Below are positions 35,549-45,496 of a stretch of DNA of 64,000 bases, piece after piece. The notes beneath the pieces were generated by a model. It worked only from the letters and a program-made list of their open reading frames with translations. It was not told where the DNA came from and searched no databases. This DNA comes from Cellvibrio japonicus Ueda107. Lineage in GTDB: Bacteria; Pseudomonadota; Gammaproteobacteria; Pseudomonadales; Cellvibrionaceae. Location: contig NC_010995.1 in assembly GCF_000019225.1 (NCBI RefSeq), forward strand, positions 248,001 through 312,000. Reading direction: 5' to 3'. Position 1 is the stretch's first letter. The number at the start of each line of letters is the position of its first letter. The position numbers and the translations under genes are program-made.

Positions 35549-38101
35549 ATGCCCATGCACTTGTCCTGCAAAACCTTGATGTGCAGCCTGGCGGTACTGG
35601 TTGCATTAGGTGGTTGCTCCAAATCTTCCGATGAGGCTCCAACGCCAACGGCTGGTGAGCCGGTGACTGAAACATCCGGCATCTCACTTTGGCCAGAAGT
35701 GCAAAGTCGTATCGCCAAAGATCCGGCGATAGAAGCGAAAGTGGCTGAATTGTTGGCCCAGATGAGTCCGGAACAAAAAGTGGGACAGTTGATTCAACCG
35801 GAATTGCGCCAGATCACCCCGGAAGAGGTAACGCGCTACTCCGTGGGCTCCATCCTCAATGGCGGTGGTTCTTTTCCCGCCGAAAACAAGTACGCCAAGG
35901 TGGAGGACTGGTTGGCATTGGCTGACAGTTTCTACCAAGCCTCAATGAGTACCGAGGGAGGGCGGGTTGCGATTCCCGTTATCTGGGGAACTGATGCGGT
36001 ACACGGACACAACAACGTGATAGGCGCAACGCTCTTCCCGCACAATATTGCCCTGGGTGCCATGCGCAACCCGGAATTGATCCGCCAGATTGGCGCTGCA
36101 ACCGCGGCAGAGGTGGCGGTTACCGGCATTGATTGGACGTTCGCTCCAACCCTGGCCGTTGCGCGCGATGATCGCTGGGGCCGCACCTATGAGTCCTATG
36201 CCGAAGATCCGGAAATTGTTAAGGCCTATGGCGGCATGATGGTCGAGGGATTGCAGGGTATCCCTGGCACGGCCGAACTATTTGATGGCACCCGTGTGGT
36301 TGCCACGGCTAAACATTTCCTGGCTGATGGCGGCACCGAGGGGGGAATTGATCGCGGCGATGCCGTTATCAGTGAAGCTGATCTGGTCGCTATCCATAAT
36401 CCGGGTTACCTCACGGCCCTGGCATCCGGTGCCCAAACGGTGATGGCATCATTCAGCAGCTGGCAGGGTGTAAAAATGCACGGCCATACTTACCTGCTGA
36501 CGGATGCCTTGAAAAAACGTATGGGCTTTGATGGCTTTGTGGTGGGCGACTGGAATGGCCATGCCTTTGTTCCCGGCTGTACGACGACTAGCTGTCCGCA
36601 GGCGATCAATGCCGGTCTCGATATGTTCATGGCACCGGATCCCAACTGGAAAGAGTTGTATGAAAACACATTAGCGCAAGTGAAATCCGGCGCAATCAGC
36701 CAGGCGCGCCTGGATGATGCCGTGGGTCGTATCCTGCGTGTCAAACTGCGTGCCGGCTTGTTTGAAGCTGGCTTGCCATCCACTCGTCCCCTGGCCGGTC
36801 AGCAAGCGCTACTGGGCTCTGCAGAACATCGTGCCGTTGCGCGCCAGGCAGTGCGCGAGTCACTGGTGTTACTGAAAAATAATGGCAGTGTCTTGCCGGC
36901 AAATCCGGCAGGAAAGATTCTGGTGACCGGTGATGGGGCAGACAACATTGGCAAGCAGTCCGGTGGCTGGACAATTACCTGGCAGGGTACCGGTAATGTC
37001 AACAGTGATTTCCCCGGTGCCACCTCGATTTACCAGGGTATTGCCACTGCAGTCAATGCAGCGGGTGGCCATGTTGAACTGAGCAGCGATGGCAGCTACC
37101 AACAAAAACCGGACCTCGCCTTTGTGGTCTTTGGTGAAAACCCCTACGCGGAAATGCAGGGTGATGTAAACAGTTTGCTCTATCAAAACGAGCAGGATCT
37201 CGCCTTACTGAAAAAATTACGCGCAGAGGGTATCAAGGTTGTTGCCTTGTTTATCACCGGTCGTCCGCTGTGGGCCAATTCGTTTATCAATGCCTCTGAT
37301 GCCTTTGTGGTGGTGTGGCAACCGGGCACTGAAGCGAATGGTATTGCCGATGTTGTCCTCGCCAATGCCGATGGCAGTGTGAATCACGATTTCAAAGGCC
37401 AGCTCTCTTTCTCCTGGCCGGCAGATCCGGGGCAATCACCGCTCAATGTAGGGCAAGCGGATTACCAGCCACAATTTGCCTACGGCTACGGCTTGCGTTA
37501 CCGCGCGCACAAGGAGCTGGCTAACCTCAGTGAAACAATTAAAGCGCCTGCTGCCACGACCAGTGAACGCCTGGCCATTTTTAACCAGCGTCCACAAGCC
37601 CCCTGGCAATTGGTACTGCGCGATCACCTGAACAATAGTCGCACGGTGACCACCAGCAAAGACGAAGTATCGACCCTGTCAGTCAGTGCAGTAGATAACA
37701 AAGTTCAGGAAGATGCGCGCCGTGCTGTCTGGAATGGCACCGGTAAGGGCACCCTGAGTTTTGCCTCCATCCAGCGCAGCGACCTCAGTGCCTACGCCGC
37801 TAACAAGGCAGCACTGGTGGTTGATTTTAAATTGAACCAGGCACCGGCATCTGCAGTAACCATTGGTATGTCGTGCGGCACCGATTGTGAAACGGATATT
37901 GATGTTACTGCCGCCCTCAAGGCCGCTACACCAGACGCATGGCAAACCCTGGCAATTCCGCTCAGTTGCTACAGCAATGCGCGCATCAAAATGGATATGG
38001 TGGTTGCTCCCTTTGTGATAGGCACCGACGGTGCATTGGATATCACACTCTATAACCTGCGTATCGAGCAGGCCGATCAGACGATTACGTGTCCCGAGTA
38101 A
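35549..38101 (+). CDS. GH3 exo-beta-glucosidase lipoprotein of the laminarin locus
   Basis: An 850-residue lipoprotein (lipobox LGGC, Cys23). The layout equals that of the paralogue at 10427: GH3 TIM barrel from about residue 60 with nucleophile Asp334 in FVVGDWNGH, second domain with FGENPYAEMQGD (acid/base Glu535), and a C-terminal ExoP-like domain (ALVVDFKLNQAPASAVTIGMSCGTDCETDID). It likely removes glucose from the ends of beta-1,3-gluco-oligosaccharides in the periplasm after uptake. It is followed at 71 bases by a GH16 gene, and then by a second GH16 gene, which suggests an operon controlled from site C2. Confidence 0.93.
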   Translation: MPMHLSCKTLMCSLAVLVALGGCSKSSDEAPTPTAGEPVTETSGISLWPEVQSRIAKDPAIEAKVAELLAQMSPEQKVGQLIQPELRQITPEEVTRYSVGSILNGGGSFPAENKYAKVEDWLALADSFYQASMSTEGGRVAIPVIWGTDAVHGHNNVIGATLFPHNIALGAMRNPELIRQIGAATAAEVAVTGIDWTFAPTLAVARDDRWGRTYESYAEDPEIVKAYGGMMVEGLQGIPGTAELFDGTRVVATAKHFLADGGTEGGIDRGDAVISEADLVAIHNPGYLTALASGAQTVMASFSSWQGVKMHGHTYLLTDALKKRMGFDGFVVGDWNGHAFVPGCTTTSCPQAINAGLDMFMAPDPNWKELYENTLAQVKSGAISQARLDDAVGRILRVKLRAGLFEAGLPSTRPLAGQQALLGSAEHRAVARQAVRESLVLLKNNGSVLPANPAGKILVTGDGADNIGKQSGGWTITWQGTGNVNSDFPGATSIYQGIATAVNAAGGHVELSSDGSYQQKPDLAFVVFGENPYAEMQGDVNSLLYQNEQDLALLKKLRAEGIKVVALFITGRPLWANSFINASDAFVVVWQPGTEANGIADVVLANADGSVNHDFKGQLSFSWPADPGQSPLNVGQADYQPQFAYGYGLRYRAHKELANLSETIKAPAATTSERLAIFNQRPQAPWQLVLRDHLNNSRTVTTSKDEVSTLSVSAVDNKVQEDARRAVWNGTGKGTLSFASIQRSDLSAYAANKAALVVDFKLNQAPASAVTIGMSCGTDCETDIDVTAALKAATPDAWQTLAIPLSCYSNARIKMDMVVAPFVIGTDGALDITLYNLRIEQADQTITCPE

Positions 38102-38171
38102 ATGGCTGGCGGTATCCGGATGTTGCGGATGCCGCCCATTGTTTGCAATGTCGCTCTGAGAGGTCGCTGTT

Positions 38172-39194
38172 ATGAAATCATGGGCTCGCTTATCACTTCT
38201 GGGATGTGTTGCAACCATCCTCGGTGCCTGCCATTTTTCCGGTAAACCATCGCCTGCGCCGGACTCCACACCGGAAGCCCATGGTTGGCAATTGGTATGG
38301 CAGGATGAATTTGAGGGAAACCAGTTAGATACCCGTAAATGGGGCCATGAAAAAAATTGCTGGGGTGGTGGTAATAACGAACTCCAGTGTTACACGGATA
38401 AACAGGATAACGCGTTTGTGCGCGATGGTCTGCTCACCATTGTTGCGCGCCGGGAAACCTTTCGCGGTCCGGCACTCAATGACGATATGGCCGGTTATCG
38501 TGCCGATGATACCGCTAACGAACGCCATTACACCTCAGCGCGCCTGCGCACCAAACATAAGGGCGACTGGCGTTACGGTCGCTTTGAAATACGCGCAAAA
38601 ATGCCCCAGGGGCAGGGTATATGGCCAGCGATCTGGATGTTACCTAGCGAATGGCACTACGGCAGTTGGCCGCTCAGCGGTGAAATCGATATTTTTGAAG
38701 CGGTTAATTCCAACACCGAAAAATTTGGCAATGAAGTACATGGCACCTTGCATTATGGCGAGCTGCCACCGCGCAACCGCTATAGCGGTACCGGCTATAC
38801 ACCGCCCCAACCTATTTGGGAGCAATTCCATACCTATGCCATTGAATGGGAAGAAGGTGAAATTCGCTGGTATGTCGACGATGTACATTTCGCTACCCAA
38901 ACCAGTGCCGGTTGGTATACCTATTACCAACCTGATAGCAATAAACCTTTCGTTCCGGGTGAAAACGCTGCCCCTTTCGACCAGAAATTCCATCTGATGA
39001 TTAACCTGGCTGTCGGTGGCAATTGGCCGGGCTCCCCTAATGCAGAAACAACATTCCCGCAACAACTGCAAGTGGATTATGTGCGTGTCTACCAATGCAC
39101 ACGCCATTCACAAACCGGAAAGGGCTGTGCCAGCCATGTTAATCCGGCCATCACCCCGCTTAAGGGATTTCCCGGAAGCAGTATTAAGGATTGA
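38172..39194 (+). CDS. GH16 laminarinase lipoprotein, single domain
   Basis: A 340-residue lipoprotein (lipobox LGAC, Cys20) with one GH16 domain from about residue 38. The catalytic motif GEIDIFEAVN has nucleophile Glu171 and acid/base Glu176. The start of the domain (WQLVWQDEFEGNQLDTRKWGHE) and WYVDDVHFATQ are typical of endo-1,3-beta-glucanases. Length is close to a bare GH16 catalytic domain, with no carbohydrate-binding module. It is probably anchored to a membrane and cuts laminarin chains near the cell. The gene lies 52 bases before a larger GH16 paralogue with nearly the same active-site region. Confidence 0.92.
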   Translation: MKSWARLSLLGCVATILGACHFSGKPSPAPDSTPEAHGWQLVWQDEFEGNQLDTRKWGHEKNCWGGGNNELQCYTDKQDNAFVRDGLLTIVARRETFRGPALNDDMAGYRADDTANERHYTSARLRTKHKGDWRYGRFEIRAKMPQGQGIWPAIWMLPSEWHYGSWPLSGEIDIFEAVNSNTEKFGNEVHGTLHYGELPPRNRYSGTGYTPPQPIWEQFHTYAIEWEEGEIRWYVDDVHFATQTSAGWYTYYQPDSNKPFVPGENAAPFDQKFHLMINLAVGGNWPGSPNAETTFPQQLQVDYVRVYQCTRHSQTGKGCASHVNPAITPLKGFPGSSIKD

Positions 39195-39246
39195 GTATTT
39201 AAGGCACTTCAATAAAACACCTGAACTATAACAATAGAGGTCAACC

Positions 39247-42024
39247 ATGAAACTACTTGTCTATTCTTCAAACGCTGGCGGGGCGAGCAGAGCCCTGGGA
39301 TTTTGTCTCACGCTCACCTTATTGGGCCTGATCGGTTGCGGTGGCTCCAGCGGTGGAAGCAGTAAATCCTCTTCCAGTGCTGCGCTATCCAGCAGCCTTG
39401 CCAGTGAAAGCAGTGTGTCGCTTTCCAGTGAATCATCCAGTGTAGAGTTATCTTCCAGTTCATCCGCTGAAACTGAATCGAGTTCCAGTGTGGATGACTC
39501 CAGCTCCAGCGAAAGTGACTCCAGTAGCAGTGTCGATGCCAGTGAATCCAGTTCATCCGCGACAGGTACCGGCTCATCCAGCTCAACAGGTTGGACACTG
39601 GTATGGAGCGATGAATTTGAAGGGGATGCCATCGATCCTGCCAAATGGGGCCATGAACAGAACTGCTGGGGTGGTGGTAACAACGAACAACAATGTTATA
39701 CCGACCGCGCCGAAAACTCGTTTATTGAAGAGGGGGTTCTTCATATCGTAGCGCGTCGTGAAAGTTTCACGGGACCCAATACGCCGGATGGTACAGGTGA
39801 TGGCAATACGACGCTCCCCTATACCTCTGCACGCTTGCGTACCAAAGGATTGGAAGAGTGGACGTTCGGGCGCTTTGAAATTCGCGCAAAAATGCCCCAG
39901 GGGCAGGGCACCTGGCCGGCAGTGTGGATGCTGCCAACAGATTCACCCTATGGCATCTGGGCATCCAGCGGTGAAATCGATATTGTCGAAGCGGTTAATT
40001 TAAAAACACAAACGCTGGTCAATGGTGAATTGCAAGCGCCGGAAGCGCGTGTACATGGCACCTTGCATTATGGTCGTGTATGGCCTGGTAATGTAAATTC
40101 CGGCGCTGCCTATACACTGCCGGAAGGCGCTAACCCGGCAGACGATTTCCATGTGTATGCGCTGGAATGGGAAGAGGGTGAAATCCGCTGGTATGTCGAT
40201 GGTGTCCACTATGCAACCCAGCGCTCCAGCGGTTGGTATTCCCAATATCTGCTTGATGGTGTGTTAACGGATGCCCCTGAAGGTGCTCCCTATGATGCGC
40301 AATCGCGCTATCACTTATTGCTCAACCTCGCCGTAGGCGGTAACTGGGCAGCCAATACCAATAATTTAGGCATTGATGAAAGTGTCTTCCCGCAAACATT
40401 GCAAATTGATTATGTGCGCGTGTACGAGTGCAGTGTATCTCCGCAAACCGGTAAAGGCTGCGCCACCCTGGGCGATGAGGCCGAACTGGTTCGCGGCTAT
40501 CAACGTCCCGGTATTGGCCCGGTCGAATTGCCCGGCCCGCCACAGTTGGTGATGTATGAAGACAACCTGATAGACGGCTTGGCCTTTGACAGCTACGACC
40601 CGGATAACCATGTCAGTTACAGCGAAGTTGACGAGGGCAGTCGCGGCAACGTCATTCACCTGGTGAAAGCCGGTGATTCCGGCAATCTGTATTTCAGGGT
40701 AAATGGTGATCCATACGATCTGCGCCATTGGTCGCTGGATTCCGAACTGGTTTTTGATGTGAAACTCAACAGCAAAGCCGAAGGTGCTGTCCTGCGTGTC
40801 AAACTGGACAGTGGCTGGCCAAACGTGAGCGATACCATTGTTCCATTGGGTGCTGAAGGCGAGTGGACAGAATTCAGGATCAGCCTGGGTGATTTGGTAA
40901 ATAGTGGTAATTCCATCGAGCCAGGCAAAGCTAACCTTGCCAGTATTGCCAATATTTTTGTGATGGAGCCTTCTGCCGAAATGGATGTGTCTTTCGACAA
41001 TATCCGTATCGAGGGTGAAGCAAACCAATCAGTATTTGCCGATGTACCGCTCTACACCATTTATGCCGATGCTGTTCCGGCAGAATTACAAATCCAAAGC
41101 TTCAACCCGGATAACAATTCCATTGTCAGTACCCAGGTTGCTGAAGAAGGCCGCGGCAATGTCTTCAATGTGGTGAAAAGCAGGTCAGGCGGCAATGTGT
41201 TTTTTAACATCACTGCCGGTGCCGCCGATTTGAACCACTGGGCCGACGCCGGGGAACTGGTCTTTGATGTGAAAGTCAATTCCAGGGCCGAAGGTGCAGG
41301 CCTGCTGGTAAAAATAGACAGCGGTTGGCCCAATGTCAGCGATGCCAATGTTACCCTGGCGCCGGATGGCGAATGGACGGAATTCCGTATTGCTGTTGCC
41401 GATTTAATTAACAATGGCAACTCGATTACGGCAGGTATCGCTAACCTCAATGCCATTAGCAATATTTTTGTGATTGAGCCAACCGGTGTGATGGATGTGT
41501 CATTCGATAATATCCGTTTGGTCGTACCGTCCAGTTACAGTATTTATGACGATGCACCTCATGCAGAATTGCAGATCCTGACCTATAACGATGATGGTTT
41601 GATCACTACCTCCGGTGTGGAAGAAAGCGGGCGTGGCAATGTCTTCCGTGTGGTAAAAAGTGCAGCGGGCCAGGGCAATGCCTATTTCAATAATACCGCT
41701 GGCCCGCGCGATATTACTGCTTGGCTGGATGCGGAGCTGGTGTTCGATTACAAGATCAGCAGCCATGCTGAAGGCGCCTACCTGCTGATCAAGATGGACA
41801 GTGGCTGGCCCAATGCCAGCGATGTGCTAATAGAGCCTGCCGCGGAAAATACGGATTGGGCCGAATACCGTATCCGTATTGCCGACCTGATCAACGATGG
41901 TAACCATTACACCTCGCAAGCCGACAAGGCCAATCCACTGCAAATCCTTAACCTGTTTGTGATTGAGCCCCAGGCCGGTGCTATGGATGTGTCGTTTGAC
42001 AATATCCGGGTAGTAATTGAATAG
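39247..42024 (+). CDS. GH16 laminarinase lipoprotein with Ser-rich linker and three C-terminal beta-sandwich repeats
   Basis: A 925-residue lipoprotein (lipobox LIGC, near residue 31). A very long Ser/Glu/Asp-rich linker (about 34-115) precedes the GH16 domain (116-410), with GEIDIVEAVN (nucleophile Glu243, acid/base Glu248). Three repeats of about 155 residues follow, starting near 435, 601 and 765. Each contains ELVFD-K-S, AEGA, K-DSGWPN-SD, W-E-RI and MDVSFDNIR. They resemble the ExoP-like C-terminal domain of the neighbouring GH3 enzymes and may bind glucan. The enzyme is predicted to sit on the outer surface and hydrolyse beta-1,3-glucan. It is the last gene of the GH3-GH16-GH16 set. Confidence 0.92.
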   Translation: MKLLVYSSNAGGASRALGFCLTLTLLGLIGCGGSSGGSSKSSSSAALSSSLASESSVSLSSESSSVELSSSSSAETESSSSVDDSSSSESDSSSSVDASESSSSATGTGSSSSTGWTLVWSDEFEGDAIDPAKWGHEQNCWGGGNNEQQCYTDRAENSFIEEGVLHIVARRESFTGPNTPDGTGDGNTTLPYTSARLRTKGLEEWTFGRFEIRAKMPQGQGTWPAVWMLPTDSPYGIWASSGEIDIVEAVNLKTQTLVNGELQAPEARVHGTLHYGRVWPGNVNSGAAYTLPEGANPADDFHVYALEWEEGEIRWYVDGVHYATQRSSGWYSQYLLDGVLTDAPEGAPYDAQSRYHLLLNLAVGGNWAANTNNLGIDESVFPQTLQIDYVRVYECSVSPQTGKGCATLGDEAELVRGYQRPGIGPVELPGPPQLVMYEDNLIDGLAFDSYDPDNHVSYSEVDEGSRGNVIHLVKAGDSGNLYFRVNGDPYDLRHWSLDSELVFDVKLNSKAEGAVLRVKLDSGWPNVSDTIVPLGAEGEWTEFRISLGDLVNSGNSIEPGKANLASIANIFVMEPSAEMDVSFDNIRIEGEANQSVFADVPLYTIYADAVPAELQIQSFNPDNNSIVSTQVAEEGRGNVFNVVKSRSGGNVFFNITAGAADLNHWADAGELVFDVKVNSRAEGAGLLVKIDSGWPNVSDANVTLAPDGEWTEFRIAVADLINNGNSITAGIANLNAISNIFVIEPTGVMDVSFDNIRLVVPSSYSIYDDAPHAELQILTYNDDGLITTSGVEESGRGNVFRVVKSAAGQGNAYFNNTAGPRDITAWLDAELVFDYKISSHAEGAYLLIKMDSGWPNASDVLIEPAAENTDWAEYRIRIADLINDGNHYTSQADKANPLQILNLFVIEPQAGAMDVSFDNIRVVIE

Positions 42025-42264
42025 ATCGCGGTTGAACAGATAAAAACAGGGAAGTGAATAACTCAGGCAAAGGACTGCCTGTTGTTAATTGGAATTTGCG
42101 TTATTAAACGGAGCAATTATGCAATTGTTGGATTTCACTGTTCCTATTCGATGGTCTGGTGGGCAGGGTGTTGGCTTGTTAGTAATATCGGCCAGTTTGC
42201 TGCTCGTTTTTTTTGATTTTCGTTAGGATATTCCGATAGAGAAAATCCAGAGTATGAACAACAT

Positions 42265-43422
42265 TCAGCCCAAACGACGACGCTGCCAAAATCCCTCTGT
42301 TGGAAAGCGGGTTTCCTGTGCATACAGATAGCTGCGTACACCTACATATTGATTGAACCGGGCAAATACCTTGTCTTGATAGGCTGCAAGTGCAGTGCGA
42401 TTGACGTCGATGAAATAAGCAGCCAGTGCCTGGCCTGCCCATAAGCCTTGTATAAGGGCGTTGGTAATGCCAGCAGAGCTAATCGAATCAAAACTGCAGG
42501 CGGCATCCCCTACGGCCAGCCAATGGCTGCCCACACAATTGGATAGGATGGCAGAGCGTGCCGGGGCTTGTCGGAGCGGATAATGGTTAAGTTGTTGTGC
42601 TGATAAAAATTGATTGAGCCATTTAGCCTGGGTGTAGGCATGCTGCCATTGATCCGGTTTGTCCAGGTTTTTTGCCTTGAGTTGCTGTGCATCGGTGGTG
42701 AGTGATAACACACAATCACCGCCCGGTACTGCGGAGAGATACCACCAGCCATCGGCGGTTGCTTCCAATAGGGTGTGCTGCGGCAGGGTGTTGTGGTCTG
42801 CTAATGCAATGCGGGTGTACAGGCTTATCACTTCATCGAGTTGATTGCGTGCTATGTCCAGGCGGCGCATCACGGCGGCGCCCTGGCCGCTGGCATCCAC
42901 GACAAAGTCGGCATCCAGTTGTTGCTCTCCCTCAGGAGTCGCAAACATTAATGTAAAACCACCTTCATCGGATAAAGGTTTGGATAATAGATGACGCAGT
43001 GAATAGTCGCTGTGCACCTTGGTACCGCGTTTTTGCGCTTCGTGCAATAAACCTGAATCAAAATCCTCGCGATCTAAATGGTAGCCACTGCCGCTCAAGT
43101 CCAGTAAAAAATCATTGGCCTGTGCTTTTTCCCCTCCCCACACAGACAGGCTGCCGGGACAAGGTAAATGCCGGCCGCTGTGTAACAGGCCGGGCAATTG
43201 TAATTCGCGCAAAACAGCGCTGGCGGCGGGGGGAATGGTCTCTCCCAGCGGCCAGCGCTTGGCTGTGGTGCGATGAAATATACAAACCTCGATATCATCC
43301 CGCTTTTGCTCGGCCAGGGCGTTGCATAGCGCAATAGCGGTTGCCGACCCGGCCGGGCCGGCACCGACTATGGCTACCCGAACCGGCGCTGTACCAAACG
43401 GGGTGAGCGGGTGTTGCTGCAT
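42265..43422 (-). CDS. lodB: LodB-like FAD-dependent oxidoreductase
   Basis: I choose ATG 43422 (385 residues), two bases after the lodA stop codon; a longer frame would overlap lodA by 58 bases. The FAD motif VAIVGAGPAGSATAIAL is at the N-terminus, and the GETIPPAASAVLRELQL region and DGWWYLSAVPGGDCVLSLT match the tryptophan-halogenase/geranylgeranyl-reductase type flavoproteins. LodB and GoxB of this group modify the LodA/GoxA precursor while cysteine tryptophylquinone is made. The assignment rests on the coupling with a LodA-like gene. It is the last gene of a three-gene operon. Confidence 0.82.
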   Translation of the reverse strand: MQQHPLTPFGTAPVRVAIVGAGPAGSATAIALCNALAEQKRDDIEVCIFHRTTAKRWPLGETIPPAASAVLRELQLPGLLHSGRHLPCPGSLSVWGGEKAQANDFLLDLSGSGYHLDREDFDSGLLHEAQKRGTKVHSDYSLRHLLSKPLSDEGGFTLMFATPEGEQQLDADFVVDASGQGAAVMRRLDIARNQLDEVISLYTRIALADHNTLPQHTLLEATADGWWYLSAVPGGDCVLSLTTDAQQLKAKNLDKPDQWQHAYTQAKWLNQFLSAQQLNHYPLRQAPARSAILSNCVGSHWLAVGDAACSFDSISSAGITNALIQGLWAGQALAAYFIDVNRTALAAYQDKVFARFNQYVGVRSYLYAQETRFPTEGFWQRRRLG

Positions 43423-43424
43423 GT

Positions 43425-45479
43425 TTATGTGGGCCCGCAATTGGTTGGTGGTGTGTAACCGGGAATGGATGCCGTAGGCCAAGGTTGTACGGCTTGTCCA
43501 TCGGTATCAAACAGGCTGGCGACCTCCAGGAATTTATCGGCGCCGTAGTTACCGTTTTGCGCAGCGGGAATTTGTGTTCCCTGGATAACAAAGCCAACCT
43601 TTTGCCAGTTTGCAACAAAATCAAAATAGCATTGGTAGCGGCCTTCCTGTTGCGGATAATCGGTTTCCGTACCCTGGCCTTCGCTGCCCCTGACACTAAA
43701 TACCTGGCCACCCAGATTCCACTTGCTGCCATCAAATGTACACTGGCTGGCAGGGTACACTGTGACCGGGCGCTGCGCAGGCCAGGACCAGTACAAGGTG
43801 TTATTGTCGGCAGGATTGGGATCCGGTGTATGGGTTGCACAGCTGTTGTAGTCCGTGTGCCAGGGCAGTGACATAAATTTGCACAGGTCGCCCGGCTCGA
43901 CCGGCGCGGTGCGCAGGGGAATATAACCCTCTTGCAGGAAAGGCTGGTTGCTCACTGCGGTGGAGTAATCCAAGGGTTGCATATTCAGGCGAAATGGCCC
44001 TGTTGCCCCCTGCCAATCCTGCGCATACAAATTGACATCGCGCACGATAAAGGTCAGGTCTATACCTGGCGAATAGCGCCCGCCCAAACAGTTTTCCAGC
44101 GCAATGCGATCGAGTTCTTCACCGCGCCCTATGGGTACTGCGTCGGCAACAGACTTGCCGTCGTACCACTGCGACAGTAAAAAATATTGGGTGGTGGTCA
44201 GGCTTAAAAAACTTTTTTTCGCATCGCCCAGTGCCAGGGGCATTTTTACCCCCTGGTCAGATTCTGCCGCGATATTGGGATCGCGAATGAGGGATTTAAA
44301 ATCGGGGATTTTGTCCTTGGGGTTGTCGCTGGGCTTTATCGAAGCCACATAGTTGTGGCCATTGACTGCCTGCTTTGGCAGGTTGGTATTCCAGCGCTGT
44401 AATAGGGCACCGTGAAATACCGGCAGCACATCGTCGGCAAAAGAGGCGGAATAATTGCTGTTGTATTGGCCCTGTGAAAATAATTGCGGCACCAAATTTA
44501 ACTGCTCCACCCAGATGGTATAACTGTCATCCCAGGTGGATACCACATTGCGGGTTTGCGGGGCATAGCCCGGATCTGTGCAAACCACCCAGCCCTGTAC
44601 AACCGGTGCGCTGCTGCCATCGGTAAATAAAAGGGTGGCGGTTACGGGGCCATCGGAAGTGTCATCAAACCAGCCGTTATTGTCTATGGCATCGTTTAAT
44701 GCCGGTGGTTTGCCATCGGTTAAAATAGCGCTGGCCTTGCCGTAGCCACCACTCACAATCAAACGACCTGTACCCGCTTCTATTGTCATTTCGCCCAGGC
44801 TATTGATGGCGCCGCGCGGGTTAAACATATCAAAGTGGTCGTCAGGAAAACTGACCGGGTAGGATGGCAGGTTATTGATTTGTCCATCCGTACTCATATA
44901 ACTGCAGGGCGTCGTTGCATCGAAGTTAAGTACCTGGCTACCGTTGCTGGAGGCATTCAGTGCACGCGGCCCCGCGTCTATCACTAATTGCGTAATGCGT
45001 TTGGGGTCTGAGGCTGTACCGGGAAATTGCGGATTGCGCAGTGGCGGCGTCTGGCCGTTTTCATAAGCGGCGATGCCATCTTCGTCGCCATTGGCGCTGG
45101 TGATTTCATAGTTATTGGCTTTTTTATTCGCCAGGTGAACTTGCCACACAATATCCTTGATGGTTTTACCATTGACCTGATCGCCAATTTTGACTTCGCG
45201 TCCAGGGTCGGTGGAGGGATAGGTTGTCTGGGGTGTGTCGTAAGCGTAAATGCGGAACCGCGCAGCCTGGCGCAGTGGGTTTTGCTGGGCATCGCGCAGG
45301 TCGCTCTCTTCTATAGGTGTGCTCTCTGTGCCTTTTTTAATGGGCAGGCCACCAAATAAACCCGAGTTGCTATCGACCAATTTTCCGGCGGCTGTTTCGG
45401 GGGCCAGGTAGTAGTCCTCACTCACACCAACACGCGCGAAATTAATGCTTGGATGTACACGAAAATAAGTGTTGTTCAT
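43425..45479 (-). CDS. lodA: LodA-like quinoprotein, putative cysteine-tryptophylquinone amino acid oxidase/dehydrogenase
   Basis: A 684-residue protein without a signal peptide. The N-terminus (FRVHPSINFARVGVSEDYYLAPET) and GGKLVDS-type features, with PGGYGKASA-like SGGYGKASAI and DDTSDGPVTATL, are characteristic of the LodA/GoxA family. Candidate cofactor residues are Cys547 in LPWHTDYNSC and Trp625 in NWQKVGF, which occupy the places expected for cysteine tryptophylquinone. Known members oxidise lysine (LodA) or glycine (GoxA) and make hydrogen peroxide. The substrate here is unknown. The gene is followed by lodB after two bases and preceded, 17 bases away, by a gene for an exported CxxCH protein. 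Confidence 0.85.
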   Translation of the reverse strand: MNNTYFRVHPSINFARVGVSEDYYLAPETAAGKLVDSNSGLFGGLPIKKGTESTPIEESDLRDAQQNPLRQAARFRIYAYDTPQTTYPSTDPGREVKIGDQVNGKTIKDIVWQVHLANKKANNYEITSANGDEDGIAAYENGQTPPLRNPQFPGTASDPKRITQLVIDAGPRALNASSNGSQVLNFDATTPCSYMSTDGQINNLPSYPVSFPDDHFDMFNPRGAINSLGEMTIEAGTGRLIVSGGYGKASAILTDGKPPALNDAIDNNGWFDDTSDGPVTATLLFTDGSSAPVVQGWVVCTDPGYAPQTRNVVSTWDDSYTIWVEQLNLVPQLFSQGQYNSNYSASFADDVLPVFHGALLQRWNTNLPKQAVNGHNYVASIKPSDNPKDKIPDFKSLIRDPNIAAESDQGVKMPLALGDAKKSFLSLTTTQYFLLSQWYDGKSVADAVPIGRGEELDRIALENCLGGRYSPGIDLTFIVRDVNLYAQDWQGATGPFRLNMQPLDYSTAVSNQPFLQEGYIPLRTAPVEPGDLCKFMSLPWHTDYNSCATHTPDPNPADNNTLYWSWPAQRPVTVYPASQCTFDGSKWNLGGQVFSVRGSEGQGTETDYPQQEGRYQCYFDFVANWQKVGFVIQGTQIPAAQNGNYGADKFLEVASLFDTDGQAVQPWPTASIPGYTPPTNCGPT

Positions 45480-45496
45480 GTTAATAACTCCCCAAA

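Noticed and set aside
39350..39600. Tandem DNA repeat or low-complexity insertion in the GH16 gene
   Set aside because: The TCCAGT-rich stretch encodes a Ser/Glu/Asp linker of the type found in many secreted proteins in this window, so it is a protein linker and not an independent repeat element.
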